NCBI GenBank assembly: GCA_963716125.1
Contig: OY970294.1
Coordinates: 2,852,001-2,916,000, forward strand
Direction: 5' to 3'
Source: Acidiluteibacter sp963716125
GTDB lineage: Bacteria; Bacteroidota; Bacteroidia; Flavobacteriales_E; Vicingaceae
Length of the DNA: 64,000 nt
Made by a program: the position numbers and the translations under genes. The notes under the pieces were generated by a model. It did no database searches and was not told where the DNA came from. It saw nothing but the letters and a program-made list of their open reading frames with translations. Below are positions 1 to 8,256 of this stretch, piece by piece. Numbering within the stretch: position 1 is the first letter of the stretch; each line of letters begins with the position of its first letter.

Positions 1-569
1 CTCAAAACTTACTTTATATGAAGACTAAATTAACTTCAGCAAAATAGATTTTAATCAAATAAAATCAGCCAATTTTGGCATTTCAATTTGGCAGCTAACA
101 AAAATCATACTTGCCTTATCGCTCTGACTACAATACTGATATTCCATTTCTGCTAAATTGTTACTATTCTACTTCGCCGCAAACTATTTGACTGAGTGCC
201 TAACTAAAAACTTGTTGACTCTGCCAACTTCTGCAAGGTAGATTTTGAACAAACAAAATCGTAAGCTTTAGCTTTTCAATTGAGTACTTAGTTGCAGTAT
301 AAGTGGACAACTTATTTGACGCGAGTATTTTCTTGTGAGTGGTTGAAAGTGAGAACAATAACTCTTTACAACATAATGTAAAATTCATTGGGGGTTTAGG
401 CAGTTAGGTTAGCTTTGGTGCTATTTGACGTCCCACAAAATCCGTCTCGGATTTACGGGACGACAAAAAAATCTTGCAAATTCCAGCCGGTTTTTGTTAT
501 TTGGTAAACTGAAAATATTACTTTTACTTAGCTCCCAACAAATCTTACATGGGCGTTGTGGTGCATTCC
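1..569. other. gene-free left edge of the accessory region
   Basis: No reading frame here has a recognisable domain, a ribosome-binding context or the composition of the neighbouring genes; the two short open frames (about 60 codons, one per strand) look random. The right part holds one cassette-boundary-like element (listed separately) and the stretch ends at the IS481 left end. The text around 90-170 (a TAAC motif, then sequence resembling 'tttctgctaaattg') recalls the element at 6247-6373, so an eroded further copy may lie there. Confidence 0.5.
504..557. repeat. right half of a cassette-boundary-like element
   Basis: This segment is clearly related to 3647-3700: both start with 'gtaaactg', contain 'tttactta' and end with the identical 14 bases 'cttacatgggcgtt'. 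The left half would lie around 440-500, where 'cccacaaaat' followed by a short hairpin recalls the arms of the 3511-3707 element. The IS481 copy starts only about 12 bp to the right, so the insertion is next to the end of the element. Confidence 0.55.
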
Positions 570-1882
570 GGTACGGTAAAGGGACATCCTTTACAAAGAT
601 AAAGGGACATAGTTTACACTTATGAGACGTATAATCTGAACATCAATACAGATTATTATGCCTTGGAAAGTAACAACAACTATGGAACAAAAATTAGAAT
701 TTATCAGTGCATGGCGAACTCAGAAACACACCATCACAGAATTATGTAGAACATTCGAAATTTCTCGACCAACCGCTTACAAAATGATTGATCGGTTCGA
801 AAAATTTGGAATAGAAGGACTTTTAGAAAGGAAGAAAACACCTAAAAGCCACCCTAACAAAACACTTGAAAAAGTAGAGCGAAACATCCTTGATTTAAAG
901 GAAAAATATCCTCGTTGGGGAGCCAAAAAAATAAGGGTACTATTGTTTAAAAGTTGTTTGGAGGAAGATATTCCATCAGTGGTTACTGTTCATAATATTC
1001 TGCATAAAAATGGACTAGTTAAACCTCAAAGGCGTCATAAAAGAGTAAAACCAGTCTTTCCCATTTTTGACCCAAAAGAGTGTAATGAAATTTGGAGTGC
1101 AGACTACAAAGGAAAGTTCTATATGGGCAATAATAAATACTGCCATACACTTACAATTGCGGACTCAAAAAGTAGATTTTTATTTGCTTCAAAAGGCCAT
1201 TATCATGAAAATACAAAATTGGTAAAGGCAGAGTTTACAAGGGTTTTCAGAATATATGGTATGCCTAAACAAATACATACTGATAATGGAAGTCCATTTG
1301 GATCAGTGCGAGCAATTCAACGATTTACTAGACTTTCATATTGGTTTATAGAACTTGGAATAATGCCAGTGTTTTCTGATCCTGCACACCCAGAACAAAA
1401 CGGAAGACATGAACGAATGCACAGAGATTTAAAAGCTGCTTGTGCAAAACCTTCAGCATACCATTTGAAGAGTCAACAAAGACGTTTAAACCATTTTATG
1501 AAGGAGTTTAATCACGAACGACCTCACGAAGCTTTAGACATGAAAACACCAGGAGAAGTTCATAATTTTTCAACTAGACCATTCCCAGAAAGAATACCAA
1601 AATTTGAATATGACTCTGACATGAAAGTTCAGATTGTAACACAAAACGGTGCACTTAGATGGGCTACTCATTATTGGGTGTATATTACAATAGCTTTAAA
1701 GGGTAAATATGTTGGATTAAAACCTATGGGAAATGGAATTTGGAGAGTATATTATAGAAACGTATTTTTAGGTTTCTTTGATGAATTAAATAAAAGAGAT
1801 AAAATTAAATCAATAAGGTTATGTCAAAACTTAGTGTAAAGCATGTATCTTTAACTTTGTAAACTATGTATCTTAACGAACA
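570..1882 (+). mobile_element. IS481-family insertion sequence
   Basis: A single transposase gene lies between imperfect inverted ends. The left end (about 570-628) holds two tandem blocks of the form 'taaagggacat..tttaca'; the right end (about 1835-1882), read on the minus strand, holds the matching 'taagatacatagtttaca' and 'taaagatacatgctttaca' blocks. The exact termini are estimates: the right one is set by where the relic at 4891-4994 stops matching. No target-site duplication could be made out by eye. Confidence 0.75.
658..1839 (+). CDS. IS481-family transposase
   Basis: A 393-residue transposase for DNA cut-and-paste or copy-out movement of the element. The N-terminal 60 residues are a helix-turn-helix (ELCRTFEISRPTAYKMIDRF), followed by an HTH_29-like second helical part and an rve integrase core. 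The DDE triad is visible: D in SADYKGKF (near residue 145), D in HTDNGSPF (near 205) and E in EQNGRHERMH (near 250). Length is usual for IS481 enzymes with a C-terminal extension, and no frameshift is seen, so the copy is probably active. ATG at 658 lies about 90 bp inside the left terminal repeat. Confidence 0.9.
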   Translation: MPWKVTTTMEQKLEFISAWRTQKHTITELCRTFEISRPTAYKMIDRFEKFGIEGLLERKKTPKSHPNKTLEKVERNILDLKEKYPRWGAKKIRVLLFKSCLEEDIPSVVTVHNILHKNGLVKPQRRHKRVKPVFPIFDPKECNEIWSADYKGKFYMGNNKYCHTLTIADSKSRFLFASKGHYHENTKLVKAEFTRVFRIYGMPKQIHTDNGSPFGSVRAIQRFTRLSYWFIELGIMPVFSDPAHPEQNGRHERMHRDLKAACAKPSAYHLKSQQRRLNHFMKEFNHERPHEALDMKTPGEVHNFSTRPFPERIPKFEYDSDMKVQIVTQNGALRWATHYWVYITIALKGKYVGLKPMGNGIWRVYYRNVFLGFFDELNKRDKIKSIRLCQNLV

Positions 1883-1920
1883 TCCCCACATCACGGAAAA
1901 CCGAGATTAATTTCTACAGC

Positions 1921-2025
1921 TAACGTCAAATTTTTAGGCTTTTTTTAAAAAAATTCAGAGCTTAAAAGTTGGTAAAAGCCTATGAATAAAGGATTGTAAA
2001 CAAAAATTGACTAAATTTGACGTTA
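1921..2025. repeat. attC-like imperfect palindrome between IS481 and S41 protease gene
   Basis: The outer arms TAACGTCAAATTT (1921-1933) and AAATTTGACGTTA (2013-2025) are a perfect 13-bp inverted repeat; an inner pair AGGCTTTT (1936-1943) and AAAAGCCT (1974-1981) is also perfect. The layout (TAAC at the left tip, GTTA at the right tip, inner stem, unpaired middle) is that of integron attC sites, but the tips do not fit the RYYYAAC/GTTRRRY consensus, so only the topology is claimed. Confidence 0.6.
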
Positions 2026-2054
2026 GTCAGAATTAAAAAATTTGACTGTCAAAT

Positions 2055-3491
2055 ATGTATAAAAATTTACTTGTCTTTTTTGCTGTTTTAATTTCCAACA
2101 TATCATTTGCTCAAAATTGTAGCTGCTCTGACAGTTTTTTTTGGTTAAAAGTAACAATGGAAAAAAATGATGCAGGTTTTCAATATGCAGTTGATAATAA
2201 AGGACAAGATTATTATTTGAAGCATTCGCAAAGCTTTTCTGATAGTGCAAAAAAAATTGTGGATAAAGAAAAATGTGCTGAACATCTGACTAATTGGCTA
2301 AAATTTTTCAGAAACGGGCATTTATCACTTAGATTGAATACTGAGCAAATTTCTAAAGTACAAAATGAAGAGAAAAGTGAACAGAAAAATTGGGAAACTT
2401 TCTCCTTTAATGAAAATCAATTTCAAACATATCTCTCTAAAATTAAAGATCCAAGTTTTGAAGGCATTTGGAGTTCTCCACCTTATACAATTGGAATCAA
2501 AAAAGTTAAAGAAAATTTCATTGGATTCATTATTTCCGCTGACGATTTAATATGGCGAAAAAGACAAGTTAAATTAAAAATAAGAGAGAAAGACGATTCG
2601 TTTTCTGCAACTTATTTCATGAAAGATTATACACCAAGAGAGTTTGAAAACGTTAAATTAATCAGTAAGAATTATTTAAAAATTGGATTCATAATTCTTA
2701 AAAGACTAAGTCCAGAATTTCAAAGCAATACTTCTATTGACTTATTTTACAGCTTGATGAATTCTGAAAACCCTCAATTTGTAAATATATCAGAAAATAC
2801 TAATCTCTTAAGAATACCATCATTTTCTTACTCCGAAAAATTAAAAATTGATAGTGTAATTAATTCAAACAGAGCTAAAATAATTAACACTAAAAATCTG
2901 ATAATTGACCTAAGAAATAACGGAGGTGGCAGTGATGAAAGTTTTCAAGGAATTTTACCTCTAATTTATACAAACCCAATAAGGACAGTTGGAGTAGAGC
3001 TTTTATCAACTCCATTAAACAATCAAAGAATGGTTGACTTTATAAATAATTCGGATTGGTCAGACGAAGATAAACTTTGGGCAAAGGAGGGTTTGGAAAA
3101 GCTAAATAAACAAATTGGAAAATTTGTAAATCTTGATTCTACAATAGTTACAATTGAAAATTTTGACACCATTTTCCCAAAGCCGATAAATGTTGGAATA
3201 ATTATTAATCAAAATAACGGAAGTACAACAGAGCAATTTCTTTTAGCGGCAAAACAAAGCAAGAAAGTAAAGCTATTTGGAGAAACTACAATGGGAGTTC
3301 TTGACATTTCCAATATGCATTTTATTGACTCTCCTTGCAAAAACTATACACTTGGTTACAGCTTATCAAAAAGTCTGAGAATTCCGAATATGACAATTGA
3401 TGATAAAGGTATTGAGCCAGACTATTATATTGATGATTCAGTTTCAGAATACGAATGGATAAACTTCGTCGAAGAAGCTTTAAATTACTAA
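2055..3491 (+). CDS. S41-family (C-terminal processing type) peptidase, exported
   Basis: A 478-residue protein with a clear signal peptide (residues 1-19, ending SFAQ), so it acts in the periplasm or outside. The C-terminal half is a tail-specific protease fold: LIIDLRNNGGG near residue 283-293, and IIINQNNGSTTEQFLLAAKQ with the likely nucleophile Ser390 and Glu393 in the S-x-x-E pattern; FGETTMG follows. No PDZ domain is obvious; residues 25-240 are a lineage-specific N-terminal region. The gene is alone between two palindromic elements, so it looks like a self-contained cargo unit. The substrate is not known. Confidence 0.8.
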   Translation: MYKNLLVFFAVLISNISFAQNCSCSDSFFWLKVTMEKNDAGFQYAVDNKGQDYYLKHSQSFSDSAKKIVDKEKCAEHLTNWLKFFRNGHLSLRLNTEQISKVQNEEKSEQKNWETFSFNENQFQTYLSKIKDPSFEGIWSSPPYTIGIKKVKENFIGFIISADDLIWRKRQVKLKIREKDDSFSATYFMKDYTPREFENVKLISKNYLKIGFIILKRLSPEFQSNTSIDLFYSLMNSENPQFVNISENTNLLRIPSFSYSEKLKIDSVINSNRAKIINTKNLIIDLRNNGGGSDESFQGILPLIYTNPIRTVGVELLSTPLNNQRMVDFINNSDWSDEDKLWAKEGLEKLNKQIGKFVNLDSTIVTIENFDTIFPKPINVGIIINQNNGSTTEQFLLAAKQSKKVKLFGETTMGVLDISNMHFIDSPCKNYTLGYSLSKSLRIPNMTIDDKGIEPDYYIDDSVSEYEWINFVEEALNY

Positions 3492-3510
3492 AAGAAAAAG
3501 AGAACGCAGC

Positions 3511-3707
3511 CACAACATTATATAAAAATCATAGGGCGGCAGAGGGTTACGAGAGTTTTGTGGTTATCTGAAATCCCACAAAATCGCTTTGGCGATTTTT
3601 TCTGAAAAGGGAAAATTAAAAAAACGCAAAGCGTTTTTGCTCATTAGTAAACTGCAAATTGTATCTTTACTTATCGCCCTACAATTCTTACATGGGCGTT
3701 ACCCAAC
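3511..3707. repeat. attC-like palindromic element between S41 protease and zeta-like pair
   Basis: Left arm 'aacattatataaaaatcatagggcgg' starts at about 3514; the inner pair TAGGGCG (3532-3538) and CGCCCTA (3675-3681) is a perfect inverted repeat. Two small hairpins lie in the middle (around AATCGC/GCGATT near 3580-3597 and AAACGC/GCGTTT near 3621-3637). The right end 'cttacatgggcgttacccaac' shares 14 bases with the element at 504-557. The last ten bases GTTACCCAAC (3698-3707) recur inverted after the next gene pair. Confidence 0.55.
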
Positions 3708-3776
3708 ATTAGAGTAAACTGTTAAAAGATTCTAAGAACTACAATAAAACAAATTTATTATCGTACTTTGTATATT

Positions 3777-3992
3777 ATGAAAAGCTCAAATATCAAATAT
3801 ATTAGCAAAAGACTTGTTGAACGCAAATCTAAAAAAGCATTTAAAATAGCAGCTAAAAGGGCAATGATAGATTATGGATACGTTATCATTGTTAAAGACG
3901 GATGGGTAGTCAAAGAATTTTTAAGTGGAAAAATTGAAAAAATTGAAAAACTTTCACCCCAAAATCTTAATCAAGAATTAATACTTGACTAA
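3777..3992 (+). CDS. small protein upstream of zeta-like kinase, candidate antitoxin
   Basis: A basic N-terminal half (KRLVERKSKKAFKIAAKRA) is followed by a short hydrophobic strand (YGYVIIVKDGWVV) and a Lys/Glu-rich tail; 71 residues from ATG 3777. An in-frame TTG at 3768 sits in a promoter-like TACTTTG and is not a likely start. The stop overlaps the next ATG by one base (TAATG), so the two are translationally coupled. Small coupled partners of zeta-like kinases are often antitoxins, but this one is not an epsilon-type protein that I recognise; the role is inferred from position only. Confidence 0.6.
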   Translation: MKSSNIKYISKRLVERKSKKAFKIAAKRAMIDYGYVIIVKDGWVVKEFLSGKIEKIEKLSPQNLNQELILD

Positions 3993-4786
3993 TGTCTAAA
4001 AGAATGAGGGTCTTTGCAGGGCCTAACGGTTCCGGCAAAAGTTCTATAATTAAATCCATTTTAAATACCGAAATTAAAAAGGGAAAAAAACTTGACTTTG
4101 GAATTTACATTAATGCTGATGACATTGCAGTAACTTTAACTAAAAATGGATGTTCATTTAATTCATTTACTGTTGATGTTTCAAAAAAAGAAATCCTCAA
4201 CATTGCAGAACAATCGGGGCTAATTAACAAGGACTTCTCTCTTGATAGATTTACTAACTGTATCACTATAGAAAAAAATATTCTTAAAGTTAATAAAGCA
4301 GAGGCAAGTAAACTAAATGACAACCCTTATGAAAGAATTGCTCAAATAACCGCAGATTTTCTTAGAAAAAAGTTACTTTCCGAAAGTAAGAAGTTCTCCT
4401 TTGAGACGGTATTTTCACACCAAGGAAAAGTAGATATAATAAAAATAGCCAAAGAATCAGGTTATAAAGTTTATCTATATTTTGTATCAACTGAACATCC
4501 AAAAATTAATATTTATCGTGTAAAAGTAGTAAGAGTTGGGGAAAAAGGTCACGATGTAAAAGAAGAAAAAATAGAGTCAAGATATTACAGATCAATGGAT
4601 TTAATGTATGACGCTGCTCAATATACCTACCAGTCATATTTCTTTGATAATTCAACTGATGGAACTTCTCATTCCATGTTTGCTCATTTCAAAACAAACT
4701 CAAATGGCACAAAAAATTGGGATAAAATGGATATGGAGAAAGTCCCAAATTGGTTTATTAAGTATTACTCTTCTAAAATAGAGTAA
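3992..4786 (+). CDS. zeta-toxin-like P-loop kinase
   Basis: 264 residues with an N-terminal Walker A GPNGSGKSS (residues 9-17) and a zeta-toxin-like layout: YINADDIA (substrate Asp region), FETVFSH near residue 135, then GYKVYLYFVST and a basic RVKVVRVGEKGHDV lid-like segment before YRS. Zeta toxins phosphorylate UDP-GlcNAc and block peptidoglycan synthesis; some relatives in this family are not toxins, so the substrate is inferred. It forms a one-base-overlap pair with the 71-residue protein in front, and the pair is flanked by a perfect 10-bp inverted repeat, as expected for a movable unit. Confidence 0.75.
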   Translation: MSKRMRVFAGPNGSGKSSIIKSILNTEIKKGKKLDFGIYINADDIAVTLTKNGCSFNSFTVDVSKKEILNIAEQSGLINKDFSLDRFTNCITIEKNILKVNKAEASKLNDNPYERIAQITADFLRKKLLSESKKFSFETVFSHQGKVDIIKIAKESGYKVYLYFVSTEHPKINIYRVKVVRVGEKGHDVKEEKIESRYYRSMDLMYDAAQYTYQSYFFDNSTDGTSHSMFAHFKTNSNGTKNWDKMDMEKVPNWFIKYYSSKIE

Positions 4787-4795
4787 AATAAAAAC

Positions 4796-4890
4796 GTTGG
4801 GTAACACGGTATAAAATTAATTAGGCGTCAGCAGGTTACGATATTTTAGCTTTCTTTTTAAACTCCACAAAATCTGTTTCCAGATTTCGT
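4796..4890. repeat. left half of an attC-like element, cut by an IS481 end
   Basis: GTTGGGTAAC (4796-4805) is the exact inverse of GTTACCCAAC at 3698-3707. It runs on into 'acggtataaaattaattaggcgtcagcaggttacg', which parallels the left arm of the element at 3511-3707 (taacattatataaaa...agggcggcagagggttacg), and into 'ctccacaaaatctg..cagatttcg', parallel to the first inner hairpin. The right half is absent: the sequence changes at about 4891 into an IS481 relic. Confidence 0.55.
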
Positions 4891-4994
4891 AATGATTAAT
4901 AAATAAAAGATATTTATAAAATCAATAAGGTTATGTCAAAACTTAGTGTAAAGCATGTGCCTTTAACTTTGTAAACCATGTATCTTAACGAACA
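4891..4994 (+). mobile_element. solo right end of the IS481 element
   Basis: About 100 bp match the last part of the intact IS481 copy (about 1779-1882), including the last codons of the transposase gene and the double terminal block; the match is nearly exact from 'aatcaataaggttatgtc' on, with three or so substitutions, and stops at 'cgaaca' in both. The rest of the element, including the left end, is missing, so this is a deletion relic or a very short derivative and not an active copy. Confidence 0.75.
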
Positions 4995-5035
4995 GCAAAA
5001 AAAACAGTCCGAACTCAATAAGCTAAAAGATAAAA

Positions 5036-5629
5036 ATGAAAAAATACAAGTTAATAATTTGCATCCTACTATTTGGATACTGTAATAATATCATTGCTCA
5101 ATTTATCCCTTTAGTACCAAAAGATTATGTTGTTCCTGAATCAAAAGAATATGAACATTTTAGATTAAGAACATTAACAGTTAATGATGTTGTGAAGGAT
5201 TATGATGCTGTTATGTCAAGTTCAAAAGAATTACAGGAAATGTTCCCGACTTGGGCTGGCTGGCCAAAAGATTTGACTTTAGAACAAGATTTAATTGATT
5301 TAGGATGGCATCAATCAGAATTTCAAATGAGAAGTTCTTTTACCTATACAGTAGTCAGTTTAGATGAAAGCGAAGTAATTGGTTGCATATATATTTTACC
5401 ATTTTATATGAGTGATTTTGATATTGGCTCACCAAAAAAGAACAATGGAAATTTTGATGCAGTAATCTATATGTGGGTAAGAACAAGTTTTTTAGAGAAA
5501 GGAATGGATAAAGTTTTATTTGATAATGTAAAAAATTGGGTTGATAAAGAATGGCCGTTTAAAAATGTAGCCTACCCAGGAAGAGAGATATCTTGGGATA
5601 AATGGGAGACGCTCAAAAAAATCGATTAA
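5036..5629 (+). CDS. exported GNAT-like protein
   Basis: 197 residues starting with a signal peptide (MKKYKLIICILLFGYCNNIIAQ). The rest looks like a degenerate N-acetyltransferase fold: an opening strand FRLRTLTVNDVVKDYDAV, a middle strand YTVVSLDESEVIGCIYILP where a GNAT beta4 would be, then YMWVRTSFLEKGMDKVLFDNV. The acetyl-CoA loop (Q/RxxGxG/A) is not clear, which, together with secretion, argues against normal acetyl-CoA use. It starts an apparent two-gene unit with the lipoprotein 18 bp downstream. Fold assignment is a pattern-based guess; catalytic role unknown. Confidence 0.5.
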   Translation: MKKYKLIICILLFGYCNNIIAQFIPLVPKDYVVPESKEYEHFRLRTLTVNDVVKDYDAVMSSSKELQEMFPTWAGWPKDLTLEQDLIDLGWHQSEFQMRSSFTYTVVSLDESEVIGCIYILPFYMSDFDIGSPKKNNGNFDAVIYMWVRTSFLEKGMDKVLFDNVKNWVDKEWPFKNVAYPGREISWDKWETLKKID

Positions 5630-5647
5630 ACAATTATATTTAAAACA

Positions 5648-6232
5648 ATGAGCCTTAAACCATTATTATTTTTACTTCTTTTCTCATTTTCTTGTTGTAA
5701 AAATTCATCAAACTTACAATCTAATGTCAATTTAGAACAGAAACTTACTATTGCCAATAATTTTATAGATGCTTTTTATTCTTTCAATTCTAATGAATTA
5801 TTGCCTATGTTAAAATATGCAGGAAATTCTAAATCCGAAATTTTATACTATCAAGGATGGGCAAATGGCGGTAACTATGAGATTATTAAAAGATATCCTT
5901 GCGAAGTGAAAAATGATACCTTAATTATTTGTCCTGTAACTGTCAAAGATGATTTGATTAAGGCATTAGAACTAAATTTAAACGTAACTGATACTTTTCA
6001 TATTGTTATAAAGAAAGAAAAGATAACTTCTATTACTACTTCATCTAATGACCCACTAATTTTTTATGAGGCAGAAGAATGGATAAGAAAAAATCATCCT
6101 GAATTAATTAACGAACCTTGCAAGGGAATTTGGGAAGACGGAACTACACCAAATGAATGTGTTCATGCTATGGTAAAGGGATATTCGAAATTTATAGCCG
6201 AGAAGAAAAGTAATTCAAATATCGGAAAGTAG
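5648..6232 (+). CDS. putative lipoprotein, NTF2/SnoaL-like start
   Basis: 194 residues; the signal ends in FSFSCCKNSS, a lipobox with Cys16 or Cys17 as the lipidated residue, so the protein is probably anchored in the outer or inner membrane. Residues 30-110 (ANNFIDAFYSFNSNELLPML...) have the helix-helix-strand opening of small NTF2-like domains, but I do not recognise a family. It contains four further cysteines. It follows the exported GNAT-like gene at 18 bp and ends just before a palindromic element, so the two genes are probably one mobile unit. Confidence 0.55.
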   Translation: MSLKPLLFLLLFSFSCCKNSSNLQSNVNLEQKLTIANNFIDAFYSFNSNELLPMLKYAGNSKSEILYYQGWANGGNYEIIKRYPCEVKNDTLIICPVTVKDDLIKALELNLNVTDTFHIVIKKEKITSITTSSNDPLIFYEAEEWIRKNHPELINEPCKGIWEDGTTPNECVHAMVKGYSKFIAEKKSNSNIGK

Positions 6233-6246
6233 AAAATGCCTGTGGC

Positions 6247-6373
6247 TAACACCGTGTATAAGTAATTGCTTGGTTTTAGTCAATTTACGAAAGTCCTCGC
6301 GAACTTTCTATCCGTGTTTTATTTGCTAAATTTAGTGCTTAAAATACGCAACTAATCATACACAAAAACGTTA
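6247..6373. repeat. attC-like imperfect palindrome before the esterase gene
   Basis: The left arm 'taacaccgtgtataagtaattgc' (6247-6269) pairs with the right arm 'gcaactaatcatacacaaaaacgtta' ending at 6373; GTGTAT/ATACAC and the outer TAAC/GTTA match exactly. The middle has a short hairpin near 6287-6312 (GAAAGT..ACTTTC). The interior 'tttgctaaatttagtgcttaaaa' is of a kind common between genes in this phylum. Confidence 0.55.
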
Positions 6374-6394
6374 CCATTCATAAAACCAATAAAA

Positions 6395-7927
6395 ATGAAA
6401 TTTAAATTATTATCTATTGTCGTTTTAGTCTTATCATTTACAAATTCTTATTCACAAAAACAAACATTTTCATTCTCTGCTAATGTTGAAATAAGTGAAG
6501 ATGTAAAAGAAGTGTTTAAAGACAACGGAAGATTATATATTTTCCTTTCTCAAAACCCAAATGCAGAACCTCGCACTCAGACTTGGCCATCACCATTTAA
6601 TAAGACCTTTATATTTGCAAAAAACATTAGTGGATTAAAGTTTAATGAATTAATAAAAATTGGAGGTGACGATGATTGGATCACAACAGCAGGTTGGTCT
6701 TTAAATAATGTTCCTGAAGGCGAATACTATGTCCAAGTTTTATGGGATCAAGATTTTGATGAATCTAGAATAGACGCACCTGGCAACTTGTTTAGTGAAA
6801 CTAAAAAAATAACAATAACCCAATCAACAAAGACAAATTTTTTAATAGACCAATCCATAGAAGCAAGAAATGTAAAGAAACATACCTTATCTAAAGAACT
6901 TGATTTTAAAAGTGAAGTTCTATCAACTTGGTGGGATAAACCTATTTATTTAAAGGCTTCTGTTTTGCTACCTCACGAGTACGATAATAATAAAAAGTAT
7001 CCCATAAGATATAATGTTGCTGGTTATGGTGGCAGGTATACCAGAATAAATTCTTTACTCAACAATCAAGACTTTATGAAATGGTGGGAATCTGATGAGG
7101 CCCCTCAAATCATTACTGTTTTTTTAGATGGAGAAGGTCCATTCGGAGACTCTTATCAAATGGATTCAGAAAATAGCGGACCCTATGGTGAAGCTTTAAT
7201 TACTGAACTTATTCCATATATTGAATCACAATATAGGGGAACAAATTCACCAACGACGCGCTTTGTGGATGGTTGTTCGACAGGTGGATGGGTTTCATTA
7301 GGATTACAATTATTCTATCCAGATTTCTTCAATGGTGTATTTTCATATAGTCCAGATGCGGTCGAGTTTGAGAATTACCAATTAATTAATATTTATAAAG
7401 ATGAAAATGCTTTTGTAAATGAGTTCGGGTACATGAGACCCGTTATGAGAAGTACGGCTGGAGAACCTATGATATCTCTTAAAGAATTTATTCAATATGA
7501 GAATGTTTTAGGTTATTCCAATTCTTACCTTAATTCAGGTGGGCAATTTAGTGCACATACTGCGCTATATAGTCCAAAGGGAACGAGCGGCTTGCCGAAA
7601 GCATTATTTGACCCAGTTACGGGTGTAATCGATTCGAAAGTTGCTGAACATTGGAAAAAATATGATTTCAAAATACACACTAAAGAAAACTGGGAAATAT
7701 TAGGACCAAAACTACAGGGTAAAATTTTTATTTGGATGGGAGATATGGATAACTTTTATTTAAATACTGCTACTAGAGAGTTTGCAGATTTTATAAGTAG
7801 TACTATTAACCCTAAATCTGATGCAGAAATAATTTTCTCACCAATGGAAGGACATTGTTCTCAGTATTCTCACAAAGAAGTTTTGCTTAAAATTCAAGAA
7901 AGAATTAACATTATCAATAAAGAATAA
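6395..7927 (+). CDS. secreted alpha/beta-hydrolase esterase (esterase D / PF00756 type)
   Basis: 510 residues with a signal peptide (1-20, SYSQ). Residues 20-170 form an N-terminal beta domain; the catalytic domain starts near 185 with SVLLPHEYDNNKKYPIRYN. The nucleophile elbow is GCSTGGW (Ser near 297), the oxyanion region YGEALITELIPYIE precedes it, and the likely catalytic His is in MEGHCSQYS near residue 490; GDMDNFYL may hold the acid. This layout is that of ferric-enterobactin-esterase/feruloyl-esterase-like proteins; the ester substrate cannot be told. The gene stands alone between a palindromic element and a stem-loop. Confidence 0.75.
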   Translation: MKFKLLSIVVLVLSFTNSYSQKQTFSFSANVEISEDVKEVFKDNGRLYIFLSQNPNAEPRTQTWPSPFNKTFIFAKNISGLKFNELIKIGGDDDWITTAGWSLNNVPEGEYYVQVLWDQDFDESRIDAPGNLFSETKKITITQSTKTNFLIDQSIEARNVKKHTLSKELDFKSEVLSTWWDKPIYLKASVLLPHEYDNNKKYPIRYNVAGYGGRYTRINSLLNNQDFMKWWESDEAPQIITVFLDGEGPFGDSYQMDSENSGPYGEALITELIPYIESQYRGTNSPTTRFVDGCSTGGWVSLGLQLFYPDFFNGVFSYSPDAVEFENYQLINIYKDENAFVNEFGYMRPVMRSTAGEPMISLKEFIQYENVLGYSNSYLNSGGQFSAHTALYSPKGTSGLPKALFDPVTGVIDSKVAEHWKKYDFKIHTKENWEILGPKLQGKIFIWMGDMDNFYLNTATREFADFISSTINPKSDAEIIFSPMEGHCSQYSHKEVLLKIQERINIINKE

Positions 7928-7945
7928 ACGAATAGTAACAATTAA

Positions 7946-7983
7946 GCTCTAATGAAGTGGGTTGAGGACGCACTTCATTGAGC
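7946..7983. terminator. stem-loop after the esterase gene
   Basis: GCTC-t-AATGAAGTG (7946-7959) pairs with CACTTCATT-GAGC (7971-7983) with one bulged base and an 11-base loop. It sits 19 bp after the esterase stop. There is no T-run behind it, so it may be a boundary hairpin of the cassette type and not an intrinsic terminator. Confidence 0.4.
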
Positions 7984-8052
7984 CTGTGTTGAACTCAGCC
8001 CTTTGGTCTGCTTGCTTTTTTGCTATGGAAATTTAATAAGGTTTACTTGTCT

Positions 8053-8256
8053 TCAGGTTTCTTTTTTGTTGTCTTTTATTGGAAGTAATGCTTTCTTTAC
8101 AACTAAAAATAATGGAATAAGGTCGGCATTCTGTCTATTTAGTTGATATAATTTCAAATAAGTTGCAGTTTTGGCAGTATGTTTTGTTTTTACCTCAAGC
8201 ATAGCCATAGCTTGTCTGTAAGCTCCCCAAAAATTAGTACAGTTTATAAATCGAAT
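8053..8256 (-). pseudogene. C-terminal gene fragment, 67 codons, unrecognised
   Basis: The minus strand is open from 8256 to a TGA at 8053 and reads as ordinary protein (AYRQAMAMLEVKTKHT, then YLKLYQLNRQNADLIPLF). There is no start codon with a full-length gene in front: at 8217 the frame enters the 0.59 kb duplicated block and meets a stop at 8257-8259. I read it as the tail of a gene cut by the arrival of the duplicated block. No family is recognised. Confidence 0.4.

Noticed and set aside
425..625. Plus-strand 66-codon frame at the left edge
   Set aside because: It spans the boundary element and the IS481 left end, so cannot be one gene.
1921..2025. Intrinsic terminator of the IS481 transposase
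   Set aside because: The arms are far apart and the outer tips match other boundary elements, so a site role fits better than termination.
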